A stretch of 64,000 nucleotides of DNA from an uncultured Alphaproteobacteria bacterium (GCA_903822175.1 CAIJOB010000004.1:1-64000); one strand, 5' to 3'; numbered from the stretch's first letter, positions 8,667-16,971 are shown. The notes: generated by a model not told the origin, from the sequence alone. A program made the numbers and translations.

Positions 8667-9364
8667 CCGGCCCGATTGGTCGGGAACACCAGGATCGGCT
8701 TGGCCACGTAGCGGTCCGGGAAGGTTTCGCGCAGCGCCGCCACCTTGGGGATGTCGTAGGTGAAGATGTAGGGGTTGTCCGGGTGATTGACCAAGTAGTC
8801 CTGGTGGTGGTCCTCGGCCTTGAAGAAGCCCTTCAGCGGGTCGACGCGGGTGGCAATCGGCCGCTTGAACACGTGGGCCTCGTTCAGCTGCTGGATATAG
8901 GCCTCAGCGACCCGCTTCTGGTCGGGCGTGCCGTAGAAGACCTCGCCCCGATACTGCGTCCCCTCGTCCGGGTATTGCATATTGACCTGGGTCGGGTCGG
9001 TGGCGACCGTGAAGAATATCCGCAGGATCTCGCCGTAGCTGATCTGGTTCGGATCGAAGACGATCTGCACCGACTCGGCGTGGCCGGTCGTCCCGGTGCT
9101 GACCATCTCGTAGTGCGCCGCCACGCCGGGGCCGCCGGCGTAGCCGGAATAGACCCGCCTCACGCCCTTGACGTGTTGGAACACCGCCTGGACCCCCCAG
9201 AAACAGCCGCCGGCCAGGACCGCCGTCTCCGTGCCGGCCGCCGCCGTCGCCACCGCATCGACCTTGGGCGCGGGAAGCGGAAGAGCCTTGCCCGCGCCGA
9301 TCGCGGGGACGGAGCTGGAGATCAAGAGGGTGGCGGCGATGGCCGCGAAAAGCTGGTTTTTCAT
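8663..9364 (-). CDS. msrA: Peptide methionine (S)-S-oxide reductase, exported
   Basis: A 233-residue repair enzyme that reduces methionine S-sulfoxide in proteins. The nucleophile C54 lies in GGCFWGVQAVF, followed by GVRRVYSGYAGG, YEMVSTGTTGHAESVQIVFDP and the C-terminal signature EDHHQDYLVNHPDNPY. The start at 9364 opens a signal peptide (MKNQLFAAIAATLLISSSVP, then AIGA), so unlike the cytoplasmic form it should act in the periplasm. Upstream in-frame codons to 9445 have no family match. It converges on the glycosyltransferase; both stops are TAG in one CTAG. The 220 bases upstream contain the large inverted-repeat element. Confidence 0.93.
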   Translation of the reverse strand: MKNQLFAAIAATLLISSSVPAIGAGKALPLPAPKVDAVATAAAGTETAVLAGGCFWGVQAVFQHVKGVRRVYSGYAGGPGVAAHYEMVSTGTTGHAESVQIVFDPNQISYGEILRIFFTVATDPTQVNMQYPDEGTQYRGEVFYGTPDQKRVAEAYIQQLNEAHVFKRPIATRVDPLKGFFKAEDHHQDYLVNHPDNPYIFTYDIPKVAALRETFPDRYVAKPILVFPTNRAG

Positions 9365-9442
9365 GGGGTGGGCATACCCTTGGCGAATGTGTTGGTTACC
9401 CCAGTATACGTGATCACGCGCCAGATGGTTACGGGGCCTCGT

Positions 9443-9580
9443 CATCCCTCCTCTTTAGGGGAGGGTGGACCGAGCGAAGCTCGGGACGGGTGGGGGTTTC
9501 AGGGTCAGGTCCAGCGCTTGAACGCGAGTCCCCCACCCTGATCGCTGCGCGATCTATCCCTCCCCTAAAGAGGAGGGATG
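9443..9580. repeat. Nested-hairpin intergenic element with 23-bp inverted ends
   Basis: Bases 9443-9465 and 9558-9580 are perfect 23-bp inverted repeats (one arm begins CATCCCTCCTCTTTAGGGG). Inside are a hairpin CCGAGC-GAA-GCTCGG, a hairpin GATCGC-TGC-GCGATC and a further GGGTGGGGG / CCCCCACCC pair. The whole element folds into a branched structure on either strand. It has no reading frame and lies between msrA and scoB, so it could act as a bidirectional terminator or be a non-autonomous repeat. Confidence 0.85.
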
Positions 9581-9584
9581 ATTC

Positions 9585-10226
9585 CTAGACCCGCACCGCG
9601 AACGCCGCCTCGGTCTTGGCCTTCACCTCGTCCACGGTCACGCCGGGCGCGAGTTCGGTCAGGGTCAGGGGTGACTTCCCCCGGCTGACGTCGAAGACGC
9701 CAAGCTCAGTGATCACCAGATCGACGACGCCCTGGCCGGTGAGCGGCAGGGTGCAGGCCTTGACCAGCTTGGGCGCGCCGGACTTTTCGGTGTGCTCCAT
9801 GACCACCACCACGCGCTTGACGCCGGCCACCAGGTCCATGGCCCCGCCCATGCCCTTGACCATCTTGCCGGGCACCATCCAGTTCGCCAGGTCGCCGTTC
9901 TCCGCCACCTGCATGGCGCCCAGAACCGAGAGGTCGATGTGGCCGCCGCGGATCATGGCGAAGCTGTCGGCGCTGGAGAAATAGGAGGAGCTGGCCAGCT
10001 CAGTGATCGTCTGCTTGCCGGCGTTGATCAGGTCGGCGTCGACCTCGTTCTCGGTGGGGAACGGCCCCATGCCGAGCATGCCGTTCTCGCTCTGCAGGGT
10101 CACCGAGACGCCAGATGGGATGTAGTTGGCGACCAGCGTCGGGATGCCGATGCCCAGGTTCACATAGAAGCCGTCGCGCAGCTCGGTGGCGGCGCGGGCG
10201 GCCATCTGATCTCTCGTCCAAGGCAT
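9585..10226 (-). CDS. scoB: Succinyl-CoA:3-ketoacid CoA-transferase, subunit B
   Basis: A 213-residue beta subunit of the 3-oxoacid CoA-transferase that moves CoA from succinyl-CoA to acetoacetate during ketone-body and leucine breakdown. It holds the catalytic glutamate E47 in the family signature [12 protein letters not shown], preceded by [17 protein letters not shown], and later [20 protein letters not shown]. The ATG at 10226 adjoins the scoA stop, so the subunits are made in step. Length and motifs are standard. Confidence 0.94.
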   Translation of the reverse strand: MPWTRDQMAARAATELRDGFYVNLGIGIPTLVANYIPSGVSVTLQSENGMLGMGPFPTENEVDADLINAGKQTITELASSSYFSSADSFAMIRGGHIDLSVLGAMQVAENGDLANWMVPGKMVKGMGGAMDLVAGVKRVVVVMEHTEKSGAPKLVKACTLPLTGQGVVDLVITELGVFDVSRGKSPLTLTELAPGVTVDEVKAKTEAAFAVRV

Positions 10227-10936
10227 CAGGCGGTCTCCTGCACACGGACGGTGCGCTGCTCGATCCGCTTCTCGAAGGTCGCGCCCTGGAAGAGGCGGTC
10301 GACATAGATGCCGGGCGTGTGGATCTTGTCCTTGTCGAGCGCGCCGGTCGGGACCACCTGCTCGACCTCGGCGAGGGTGACCTTGCCGGCCGTGGCCATC
10401 ATCGGATTGAAGTTCCGCGCGGTCATCCGGTAGACGAGGTTGCCTTCGTGGTCGCCCTGCCAGGCCTTGACGATGGAAAGGTCGGCGGTGAGGCCGCGCT
10501 CCATCACATAGGCTTCGCCGTCGAACTCGCGAACTTCCTTGCCCTCGGCCACCAGGGTGCCGACACCGGTCTTGGTGAAGAACGCGGGGATGCCCGCGCC
10601 GCCGGCCCGGATGCGTTCGGCGAGCGTGCCTTGCGGGTTGAACTCCAGCTCAAGCTTGCCGGAGAGGTAGAGCTCGGCGAACAGCTTGTTCTCGCCGACG
10701 TAGCTCGAGATCATCTTCCGGATCTGGCCGCCGGCCAGCAGGATCCCCAACCCGAAGTCGTCGACCCCGCAGTTGTTGGAGACCACCGTCAGGTCCTTCA
10801 CACCCGCGTCACGGATCGCGGCGATCAGGTTCTCGGGGATACCGCAGAGGCCAAAGCCTCCCGCCATGATGGTCATGCCGTCGAAGAGCACGCCCTCTAG
10901 CGCCTCGCGGGCGCCGTCTGTTGTCTTGCTGGCCAT
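10226..10936 (-). CDS. scoA: Succinyl-CoA:3-ketoacid CoA-transferase, subunit A
   Basis: A 236-residue alpha subunit partnering scoB. The glycine-rich CoA-binding signature [17 protein letters not shown] (first residue here reads T) is near residues 22-38, followed by [36 protein letters not shown] and [16 protein letters not shown]. The ATG at 10936 follows AGGTGG; the frame is open to 11011 but the extra residues do not resemble the family. The promoter should lie in the 131 bases shared with the divergent antiporter gene. Confidence 0.94.
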   Translation of the reverse strand: MASKTTDGAREALEGVLFDGMTIMAGGFGLCGIPENLIAAIRDAGVKDLTVVSNNCGVDDFGLGILLAGGQIRKMISSYVGENKLFAELYLSGKLELEFNPQGTLAERIRAGGAGIPAFFTKTGVGTLVAEGKEVREFDGEAYVMERGLTADLSIVKAWQGDHEGNLVYRMTARNFNPMMATAGKVTLAEVEQVVPTGALDKDKIHTPGIYVDRLFQGATFEKRIEQRTVRVQETA

Positions 10937-11067
10937 GGTCCACCTGTTACGCCGCAATGCAGCATTTGAGAACGGGCCAAAGCGACGGCCCGTGTGAAAA
11001 AGAACGTGCAAGGGCGGCGTGGGCGCGGTCCAGTGGCCAGACGCTGCCTAGAGGGAGGACGATCGGC

Positions 11068-12984
11068 ATGAACGGCTACTCCCTGCTCACCCAGGCCATG
11101 GTCTACCTGGCCGCGGGCGTGATCTCGGTGCCGCTGGCCAAGCGGCTGGGGCTCGGATCGGTGCTGGGCTACCTGCTGGCCGGCGTGCTGGTGGGGCCGT
11201 TCGCGCTCAACCTGGTCGGCCCGGAAGGCGACATCCTGAAGTTCGCCGAGTTCGGGGTGGTGATCCTGCTGTTCCTGATCGGACTGGAGGTCAGGCCCGC
11301 CCTGCTCTGGCGCCTGCGAACCGCGATCTTCGGGGTCGGCACGGCGCAGCTCCTGGCGACCGCGGCCCTGGTCGGGGCGGGTTCGCTGGCCTTTGGCCTC
11401 GACTGGCGTCTGGGCGCCGCCACCGGCCTGATCCTGGCGCTGTCCTCGACCGCCATCGTCCTGCAGAGTCTGGAGGAGAAGGGCCAGCGGCAAGGCCCGG
11501 TCGGCGAGGCGTCGTTCGGCGTCCTGCTGTTCCAGGACCTGGCGGTGATCCCGCTCTTCGCCTTCCTGCCGCTGCTCGCGCCCCACGGCGGCCCCGCCGC
11601 GCCCTCGCCGCATGAGGCGGGCCTGGTGGGAGACCTGCCGATCTGGGTCCGTGCGCTCGCCCAGCTGGGCGCCATCGCCGTGGTCGTGGTCGGCGGGCGC
11701 TACCTCACCCGGCCGCTGTTCCGCTACATCGCCGCCGCGCGCCTGCGCGAGATCTTCACCGCCTCAGCGCTCTTGATGGTGGTGGCGGTGGCCGCCCTGA
11801 TGCAGCTGGTCGGCCTGTCGCCGGCGCTCGGCGCCTTCCTCGCCGGCGTCGTCCTGGCTGAGAGCGAGTTTCGCCAGGAACTGGAGACCGACATCGAGCC
11901 GTTCCGCGGCCTGCTGCTCGGCCTGTTCTTCATCACCGTCGGCGCCGGCCTCGACCTTGGCCTGGTCATGGCCCACCCGCTGGAGCTGTTGGCCGCGGTG
12001 ACGGGCCTGATCGTGCTCAAGACACTGGCCATGTACCTGACCGGCCGCGTCTTCCGCGCCCCGCATCGGGTGGCGCTGACCACCGCGGTGGGCCTGGCGC
12101 AGGGCGGGGAGTTCGCCTTCGTCCTGCTGGGCTTCACGGTCGGCGCCCACGTCATGGACGCAGGCCTGGCGCGCTTGCTGACCGCGGTGGTGGCGGTCTC
12201 AATGGCCGCGACGCCCCTGGTCACCGCCGCCTATGAGCGCCTGGTGCTCAGCCGCAAGGAAGACCCGGCGGAGCCCAGCGACGTGCCCTTCGACGAAGGC
12301 GAGGCGGACGTGATCGTCGCGGGCTTCGGCCGCTTCGGCCAGATCGCCACCCGCCTGTTGCTGGCCAACAACTTCAAGGTGGTGATCCTGGAGAACTCGA
12401 TCGAGCAGATCGAGATCCTGCACCGCTTCGGCTGGCGGGTGCACTACGGCGACGCCAGCCGCATCGACCTGTTGCGCACCGCCGGCGCCGACAAGGCCAA
12501 GCTTTTGCTGGTGGCCATCGACGACCGCGACAAGGCCGTGGAGATGGTGGCCGCCGCCCGCGAGGCCTTCCCGCATATCGAGATCTTCGCTCGCGCCTTC
12601 GACCGCCGCCACGCCTACGAGCTGATCAAGACGCCCAACGTCTCCGTCGAGCGCGAGACCTTCGAAAGCGCGCTGAACTACGGCCGCCGCGCCCTGCTGA
12701 AGCTTGGCCTCTCCGAACGCCGCGCCGGGCGCGCCGCCAGCCTGTTCCGCGAACAGGACGCGGCGCTGTGGAAGCAGCTCGCGCCGATCGCCGGCGAGGA
12801 AGACCGCTACGCCCTGGCGTCGCGCGACTCCCGCCAGACCACCGAAAAGGTGCTGCGCGCCGAGATGGCCCGCATCGCCGCCGAGGAAGAGAGCGAGGCG
12901 GCCGCAAAACGGGCCGCGGCGCCAGAAGCGGCAAAGCCTTCAAAGGCGTCCGAGCGGGTGGAGCCCGGCAAGACGCGGGTGTAG
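11068..12984 (+). CDS. CPA2 cation:proton antiporter with TrkA-N domain (KefB/KefC-like)
   Basis: A 638-residue inner-membrane monovalent cation (probably K+) / H+ antiporter. The first 390 residues are hydrophobic, with LGSVLGYLLAGVLVGPFALN, LFLIGLEVRP, LSSTAIVLQSLEEKG and the ion-binding region FGVLLFQDLAVIPLF. A Rossmann-type TrkA-N regulatory domain follows (DVIVAGFGRFGQIATRLLL, about residues 415-530), then an Ala/Glu-rich charged tail. The ATG at 11068 follows GGGAGGA. The oxygenase gene starts 10 bases after the stop, so the two are probably cotranscribed. Kef-type regulation by glutathione adducts is known in the family but is not provable here. Confidence 0.9.
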   Translation: MNGYSLLTQAMVYLAAGVISVPLAKRLGLGSVLGYLLAGVLVGPFALNLVGPEGDILKFAEFGVVILLFLIGLEVRPALLWRLRTAIFGVGTAQLLATAALVGAGSLAFGLDWRLGAATGLILALSSTAIVLQSLEEKGQRQGPVGEASFGVLLFQDLAVIPLFAFLPLLAPHGGPAAPSPHEAGLVGDLPIWVRALAQLGAIAVVVVGGRYLTRPLFRYIAAARLREIFTASALLMVVAVAALMQLVGLSPALGAFLAGVVLAESEFRQELETDIEPFRGLLLGLFFITVGAGLDLGLVMAHPLELLAAVTGLIVLKTLAMYLTGRVFRAPHRVALTTAVGLAQGGEFAFVLLGFTVGAHVMDAGLARLLTAVVAVSMAATPLVTAAYERLVLSRKEDPAEPSDVPFDEGEADVIVAGFGRFGQIATRLLLANNFKVVILENSIEQIEILHRFGWRVHYGDASRIDLLRTAGADKAKLLLVAIDDRDKAVEMVAAAREAFPHIEIFARAFDRRHAYELIKTPNVSVERETFESALNYGRRALLKLGLSERRAGRAASLFREQDAALWKQLAPIAGEEDRYALASRDSRQTTEKVLRAEMARIAAEEESEAAAKRAAAPEAAKPSKASERVEPGKTRV

Positions 12985-12994
12985 AGGTGGCGAA

Positions 12995-13948
12995 ATGAGC
13001 CAAGCCCACACGCTGCCGCCCCGCATCGCGCCCGTCTCCTTCACCGGCTTCGACCGCGACTTCGCCGACTTTTCCCAGACGCTGGGCGGGTCCTTCGCCC
13101 GCTTCGGCTTCGCGGTGATCTCCGACCACGGCATTCCGCAGGCGCGCATCGACGCCGCCGTCGAAGCTGGCAAGCGGTTCTTTGCCCTGCCGGAGGCTGA
13201 GAAGCTGAAGTACAAGCTGCCGGTCGGCGGCCAGCGCGGCTACACCCCTTTCGGCGTCGAGACCGCCAAGGGCGAGGTGAACTACGACCTCAAGGAATTC
13301 TGGCACGTCGGCCGCGACCTGCCGCCCGGCCATCCCTACCGCAACCACATGGCCAACAACGTCTGGCCCGACGCCGAGGTCGCCGACTTCCACGAGAAGG
13401 TCGGCTGGCTCTACGCGGCCCTGGACGCCATGGGCCTGAAGGTGCTGGAGGCGATCGCCAGCTACCTGGGCCTCGACAGACAGTTCTTCGATCCCACCGT
13501 CGACTTCGGCAATTCGATCCTGCGCCTCCTGCACTACCCGCCGGTGCCGGCTGATGGGCCGAACATCCGCGCCGCGGCGCACGAGGATATCAACGTCATC
13601 ACCCTCCTGCTCGGCGCCGAAGAGGCTGGCCTTGAGGTGCTGGACCGCGACGGCCAGTGGTTGGCGGTCAACCCGCCGCCCGGTGCGCTGGTCTGCAACA
13701 TCGGCGACATGCTGCAGCGCCTGACCAACCACAAGCTGCCGTCCACGACCCACCGGGTGGTCAATCCGGCGCCGGAGCGCCGCGGCTTCGCGCGCTACTC
13801 GACGCCGTTCTTCCTGCACTTCAACTCGGACTACCTCATCGAGACCCTGCCGAGCTGCGTCGATGCGGCCCATCCCGACCGCTACCCGACCCCGATCACC
13901 GCCAACGACTACCTCCAGGAGCGGCTGCGCGAGATCAAACTCGCCTGA
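12995..13948 (+). CDS. Isopenicillin-N-synthase-like Fe(II)/2-oxoglutarate oxygenase
   Basis: A 317-residue non-haem iron oxygenase with the double-stranded beta-helix. It starts with the family N-terminal domain (FARFGFAVISDHGIP). The iron ligands are H196 and D198 in AAHEDINVITLLLG and H253 in LPSTTHRVVNP, and an Arg for the 2-oxoglutarate carboxylate lies in RGFARYSTPFF. GAGGTGGCGAA lies in front of the ATG at 12995. It probably shares the antiporter's transcript. Relatives include plant-type oxygenases and bacterial enzymes of unknown role, so I assign no substrate. Confidence 0.87.
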   Translation: MSQAHTLPPRIAPVSFTGFDRDFADFSQTLGGSFARFGFAVISDHGIPQARIDAAVEAGKRFFALPEAEKLKYKLPVGGQRGYTPFGVETAKGEVNYDLKEFWHVGRDLPPGHPYRNHMANNVWPDAEVADFHEKVGWLYAALDAMGLKVLEAIASYLGLDRQFFDPTVDFGNSILRLLHYPPVPADGPNIRAAAHEDINVITLLLGAEEAGLEVLDRDGQWLAVNPPPGALVCNIGDMLQRLTNHKLPSTTHRVVNPAPERRGFARYSTPFFLHFNSDYLIETLPSCVDAAHPDRYPTPITANDYLQERLREIKLA

Positions 13949-13964
13949 ATCTGAACGAAGGCCG

Positions 13965-13980
13965 GCTGAACGCGTTCAGC
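13965..13980. promoter_or_regulatory. Perfect 16-bp palindrome before the rcnB-like gene
   Basis: GCTGAACGCGTTCAGC is its own complement and lies 60-75 bases before the next start, with two more CTGAA words just upstream. It has no T tract, so a repressor or activator site for the periplasmic protein gene seems likelier than a terminator. Confidence 0.4.
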
Positions 13981-14039
13981 GAGGGATCACGGGATAAGGC
14001 GCAAATCTGTGCGCCTCTCCCGCCACAAGGACTCCTCGC

Positions 14040-14396
14040 ATGAAACGCACCCTGATCGCCGCCGCCGCGGGCCTGATCGCGCTGACCGGCTCGGTCGGCG
14101 TCGCCATGGCCCAGCCGGGCGACAACCACGACCACGATCGCGGCGGCCAAGAGCAGGGCCGTGGCCACGACCAAGGTCATGACCAAGGCCACAGCGCCTA
14201 CGTCCGCCACGACGACTGGAAGAAGGGTCACCGCCTGGCCCAACAGGACTGGTCGCGCGGCCAGCACGTCGACTACCACCAGCATCACCTGCGCGCCCCG
14301 CCGCGCGGCTATGAATGGCGCGAGGTAGACGGCAACTACGTCCTGGCCGCCGTCGCCACCGGCCTGATCGCCTCGATCATCGCCAACAGCCACTAG
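14040..14396 (+). CDS. RcnB-family periplasmic protein
   Basis: A 118-residue exported protein. The signal peptide ends at AMAQP near residue 25. A His-, Asp- and Gln-rich segment follows (NHDHDRGGQEQGRGHDQGHD) that could bind metal, then the RcnB domain signature DWKKGHRLAQQDWSRGQHVDY and PPRGYEWREVDGNYVLAAVA, ending in a short hydrophobic tail. E. coli RcnB helps keep periplasmic nickel and cobalt in balance; alphaproteobacterial relatives are many and little studied. AAGGA precedes the ATG at 14040. A 16-bp palindrome upstream may control it. Confidence 0.85.
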   Translation: MKRTLIAAAAGLIALTGSVGVAMAQPGDNHDHDRGGQEQGRGHDQGHDQGHSAYVRHDDWKKGHRLAQQDWSRGQHVDYHQHHLRAPPRGYEWREVDGNYVLAAVATGLIASIIANSH

Positions 14397-14407
14397 GACC
14401 AAAGCGG

Positions 14408-14432
14408 CGGAGCCTGGCCATGCCGGGCTCCG
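14408..14432. terminator. Hairpin between convergent rcnB-like and WD40 genes
   Basis: CGGAGCC (14408-14414) pairs with GGCTCCG (14426-14432) across an 11-base loop, filling most of the 36-base convergent gap. Neither strand shows a strong T run, so termination is plausible but not secure. Confidence 0.4.
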
Positions 14433-15413
14433 TCAGCGCGCCTGGCGCTCGATCTCCGCCACGCCCGCCGCGCCATCCTCGCAGCCCCAGGCGACGCGCC
14501 TGGCGTCCGGGGTCATGGCGAGCGCGGTGATGGGGCTGCCCTTTTCGGCCTTCAGGGGCGTGATCTGCTGGCCGGCCAGGTCGCAGGCCCAGACCCGGCC
14601 GTCGTCGAGGCCCGCGGCCACCCAGTTCAGCGACGGCGCGACGGCGACGGCGACAACCATGGCGGCCTCGTCATAGCCGACCTCGGCCGCCTGCTTGCCC
14701 ATCGGCCCGGTGCCGCCGGCGAAGGGCCAGACCACCGCGCCGTTGGCGCCGGAGGTGGCGAGCAGGCTGCCCTTGTTGAGGAAGGCCAGGCTCTTGGGCT
14801 TGGCCGGGTAGCCGCCCATGCGCATGTTCTTCTCGTCGGCCACGCGCCAGCCGTGCAGCTGGTTTTCCTGCATGGCGCTGATCAGGAACTTGCCGTCCGG
14901 GCTCCAGGCGCAGCCCACATGGCTGCCAGCCCAGGTGAGCTTGGCGGGCTTCTGGCCCTCGATTCGGGCATACCACAGCCAGACCCCGCCATAGGTGGCG
15001 GCGGCCAGCCGGCGGCCTTTGGGCTCGAAGGCCAGGTCCGCCACCGACTTCTCGTGGGCGAAGCTGCGCGAAAACGCCGCGTCGGCCACGTCGCGCACCT
15101 GCACCTCGCGGCCGGAAGCAAACGCGATCAGGCCGGAGGCGGCGCTGGCGGCCACCGCGTCGATCCATTTTCCAGGCAGGCTGGCGATTTCCGCGGCGCC
15201 TGATGCCTGTGACCACACCAGCCGACCGTCGTCGCCGCCGGTGATCAGGCCCTCGCCCGAGGGGTGCCGCGCGGCCGCCAGAATGGCCCCGTCGTGGGCT
15301 GTCACGGCCTCGCCGCCCTCGAAGCGGACCGTGCCGTCGCCCAGGGCGAACATCGCCCGGCCGGCCACATCGAAGGAGACCGCCGTTACGTAGGCGTCGA
15401 AGGCATACTGCAT
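14433..15413 (-). CDS. WD40-repeat protein
   Basis: A 326-residue protein without a signal peptide, built of degenerate WD40 units (for example AAARHPSGEGLITGGDDGRL, LAFEPKGRRLAAATYGGVWL, CAWSPDGKFLISAMQENQ and ALAMTPDARRVAWGCEDG), enough for a seven-bladed beta-propeller. Such propellers are protein-binding scaffolds; no enzyme domain is attached. The gene is divergent from exbD with a 111-base shared upstream region. Partner and role are unknown. Confidence 0.85.
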   Translation of the reverse strand: MQYAFDAYVTAVSFDVAGRAMFALGDGTVRFEGGEAVTAHDGAILAAARHPSGEGLITGGDDGRLVWSQASGAAEIASLPGKWIDAVAASAASGLIAFASGREVQVRDVADAAFSRSFAHEKSVADLAFEPKGRRLAAATYGGVWLWYARIEGQKPAKLTWAGSHVGCAWSPDGKFLISAMQENQLHGWRVADEKNMRMGGYPAKPKSLAFLNKGSLLATSGANGAVVWPFAGGTGPMGKQAAEVGYDEAAMVVAVAVAPSLNWVAAGLDDGRVWACDLAGQQITPLKAEKGSPITALAMTPDARRVAWGCEDGAAGVAEIERQAR

Positions 15414-15524
15414 GGCTCCAACTAGATCGCGGCTTCGGGCTTTACAACGGCGCGGCGGCTTGCCAATGGTCGGCGGACTCGTAAACGACAGGGCGGACGT
15501 ACCGCCTCAGGGAAGGATTTTCGT

Positions 15525-15968
15525 ATGGGCGCCAAGCTTGGCGGTGGCGGCGGCGGTCGCTTCGACCTCGGTCAGAACAGCGATATCAACGTCACGCCCT
15601 TCGTGGACGTTATGCTCGTGCTTCTCATCATCTTCATGGTGGCGATCCCGCCGGCCACGGCGGCGATCAAGCTCGACCTGCCCCCGGCGATTCCGCCGCC
15701 CCCGGGCACCAAGGTGAAACAGCCCATCCTGATCAACATCCAAGCCGGCGGCGGTGTGTTCATCGGCGATCAGAAGACCCAGCTGGCGACCCTGCCGGCC
15801 GACCTCTCCAAGGTGCTGAGCGCGGACGACCCGACCCTTCCGCCCACCCAACAGCGCGTCTACATCCGCGCCGACAAGCAGGTGCGCTACGCCGACTTCA
15901 TGTCGGTGATGAACACCCTGCAGGGCAACGGCTTCTATCAGGTCGCCCTGATCAACGAAGAGATCTGA
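15525..15968 (+). CDS. exbD: ExbD/TolR-type biopolymer transport protein, copy 1
   Basis: A 147-residue inner-membrane protein of the ExbD/TolR family, which uses proton flow with ExbB to energise TonB. A Gly-rich cytoplasmic start (MGAKLGGGGGGRFDL) leads to the single membrane helix INVTPFVDVMLVLLIIFMVA, with the essential Asp in PFVDVM. A Pro-rich linker and a periplasmic domain ending FYQVALINEEI follow. GGGAAGGA precedes the ATG at 15525, and a strong terminator follows the stop. No exbB or tonB lies nearby. The protein is nearly identical at both ends to the next gene. Confidence 0.92.
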   Translation: MGAKLGGGGGGRFDLGQNSDINVTPFVDVMLVLLIIFMVAIPPATAAIKLDLPPAIPPPPGTKVKQPILINIQAGGGVFIGDQKTQLATLPADLSKVLSADDPTLPPTQQRVYIRADKQVRYADFMSVMNTLQGNGFYQVALINEEI

Positions 15969-15995
15969 TCGGTCAGACCTTCTGCGAACGAATTG

Positions 15996-16025
15996 AGCCC
16001 GCCGGGGCGACTCGGCGGGCTTTTT
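15996..16025 (+). terminator. Intrinsic terminator after exbD copy 1
   Basis: AGCCCGCCG (15996-16004) pairs with CGGCGGGCT (16013-16021), followed by TTTTT. This separates the two exbD genes into independent transcripts. Confidence 0.9.
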
Positions 16026-16041
16026 CGCGCCTAGTATTTTG

Positions 16042-16077
16042 ACGTATGTAATTTTATGACTTTACGAATGTAATATT
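16042..16077 (+). promoter_or_regulatory. AT-rich direct repeat in the promoter of exbD copy 2
   Basis: ACGTATGTAATTTT (16042-16055) and ACGAATGTAATATT (16064-16077) match at 12 of 14 bases and are offset by 22 bases, about two helical turns. They lie between the exbD-1 terminator and the exbD-2 start in a strikingly AT-rich spot. A regulator binding the same face of the helix twice, or a promoter with its operator, would fit. They do not look like a Fur box. Confidence 0.5.
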
Positions 16078-16132
16078 CGAGCGTTTCCTCCGGAGGCGCG
16101 GCGGCGAGCCGCGGGCTTTGAGGAGGACGGCG

Positions 16133-16576
16133 ATGGGCGCGAAGCTTGGCGGCGGAGGCGGCGGCCGGTTCGAGCTCGGCCAGAACAGCGATATCAACGT
16201 CACGCCCTTCGTCGACGTGATGTTGGTGCTGCTGATCATCTTCATGGTCGCCCTGCCGCCCGCAACCGAGTCCATCAAGCTCGACCTGCCGCCGGCCCAT
16301 GAGCCCAAGACCAACGAGCACCCCAAGCCGCCCGTGGTGATCAACCTAGAGGCCAATGGCGGTGTGTTCATCGGTGAGACCGCGAGTCGCCTCGCGAGCC
16401 TGCCGGGCGACCTCGGCCGCATCCTGACAGCGCAGGACCCGACGCTGCCCCCCACTCAACAGCGCGTCTACATCCGAGCGGAAAAACACGTCCGCTACGG
16501 CGCCTTCATGTCCGTGATGAACACCCTGCAGGGCAACGGCTTCTACCAGGTCGCCCTGATCAACGAGGAGATCTGA
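16133..16576 (+). CDS. exbD: ExbD/TolR-type biopolymer transport protein, copy 2
   Basis: A second 147-residue ExbD paralogue. The first 45 residues (MGAKLGGGGGGRFELGQNSD, then INVTPFVDVML) and the last 44 (DPTLPPTQQRVYIRAEK through to LINEEI) almost equal copy 1, while the linker and central periplasmic part (residues about 55-100) differ. GAGGAGGA precedes the ATG at 16133. It has its own AT-rich upstream region with a direct repeat. In Caulobacteraceae two ExbD subunits often accompany one TonB-ExbB system; here they stand alone. Confidence 0.92.
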   Translation: MGAKLGGGGGGRFELGQNSDINVTPFVDVMLVLLIIFMVALPPATESIKLDLPPAHEPKTNEHPKPPVVINLEANGGVFIGETASRLASLPGDLGRILTAQDPTLPPTQQRVYIRAEKHVRYGAFMSVMNTLQGNGFYQVALINEEI

Positions 16577-16725
16577 AGCTGCCCGCGTCTGGCCCGCGTG
16601 GTTAAGCGACAGGCTTAAGAGAAACGAAGATTCACGATTAATCGCCGCGTAACCCCGTTGGCTTAACCATGGGCGTCTAGGTGGGGCCAGAACGGCCGCA
16701 AATAACAGCGCGAGGCGCGAAGACA

Positions 16726-16914
16726 ATGTGGAATTCCGTGCAGGTGGCCGTGGGCCACAAGACGCACCGCGGCCGTTACCGGATGGAGGGCGACCAGCTG
16801 GTGCTCGAATGGCGTGGGGGCCGTGAAGCCGCCCGCTGCGGGCTGGTGAAGCCGGAAGTGGTGGCGATGGAAATCCTTCGCCAGACCGTCTCCAGCCACC
16901 CGATCGCCGCCTAA
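16726..16914 (+). CDS. Small hypothetical protein
   Basis: A 62-residue protein I do not recognise. It reads MWNSVQVAVGHKTHRGRYRM at the start and has balanced charged residues, no signal peptide and no membrane segment; the pattern suggests a small beta-strand fold. Third positions are GC-rich like real local genes. GAAGA before the ATG at 16726 is a weak ribosome site. The gap behind exbD copy 2 leaves room for its own promoter, and a hairpin follows the stop. Confidence 0.55.
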   Translation: MWNSVQVAVGHKTHRGRYRMEGDQLVLEWRGGREAARCGLVKPEVVAMEILRQTVSSHPIAA

Positions 16915-16929
16915 AGCTCGAGCTCAATA

Positions 16930-16962
16930 CCGCTCATCCCGGCCCCCGGGATGAGCGGGTTT
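16930..16962. terminator. Long perfect hairpin between convergent genes
   Basis: Bases 16930-16942 and 16946-16958 form a perfect 13-bp stem (CCGCTCATCCCGG) with a three-base loop, followed by GTTTA on the plus strand. It sits between the small hypothetical gene and the convergent GTPase gene and probably ends both. Confidence 0.6.
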
Positions 16963-16971
16963 AGGGGTCGA

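Noticed and set aside
16600..16618. Possible CtrA site with two TTAA words after exbD copy 2.
   Set aside because: The words are separated by nine bases (GCGACAGGC), whereas the CtrA consensus requires seven.
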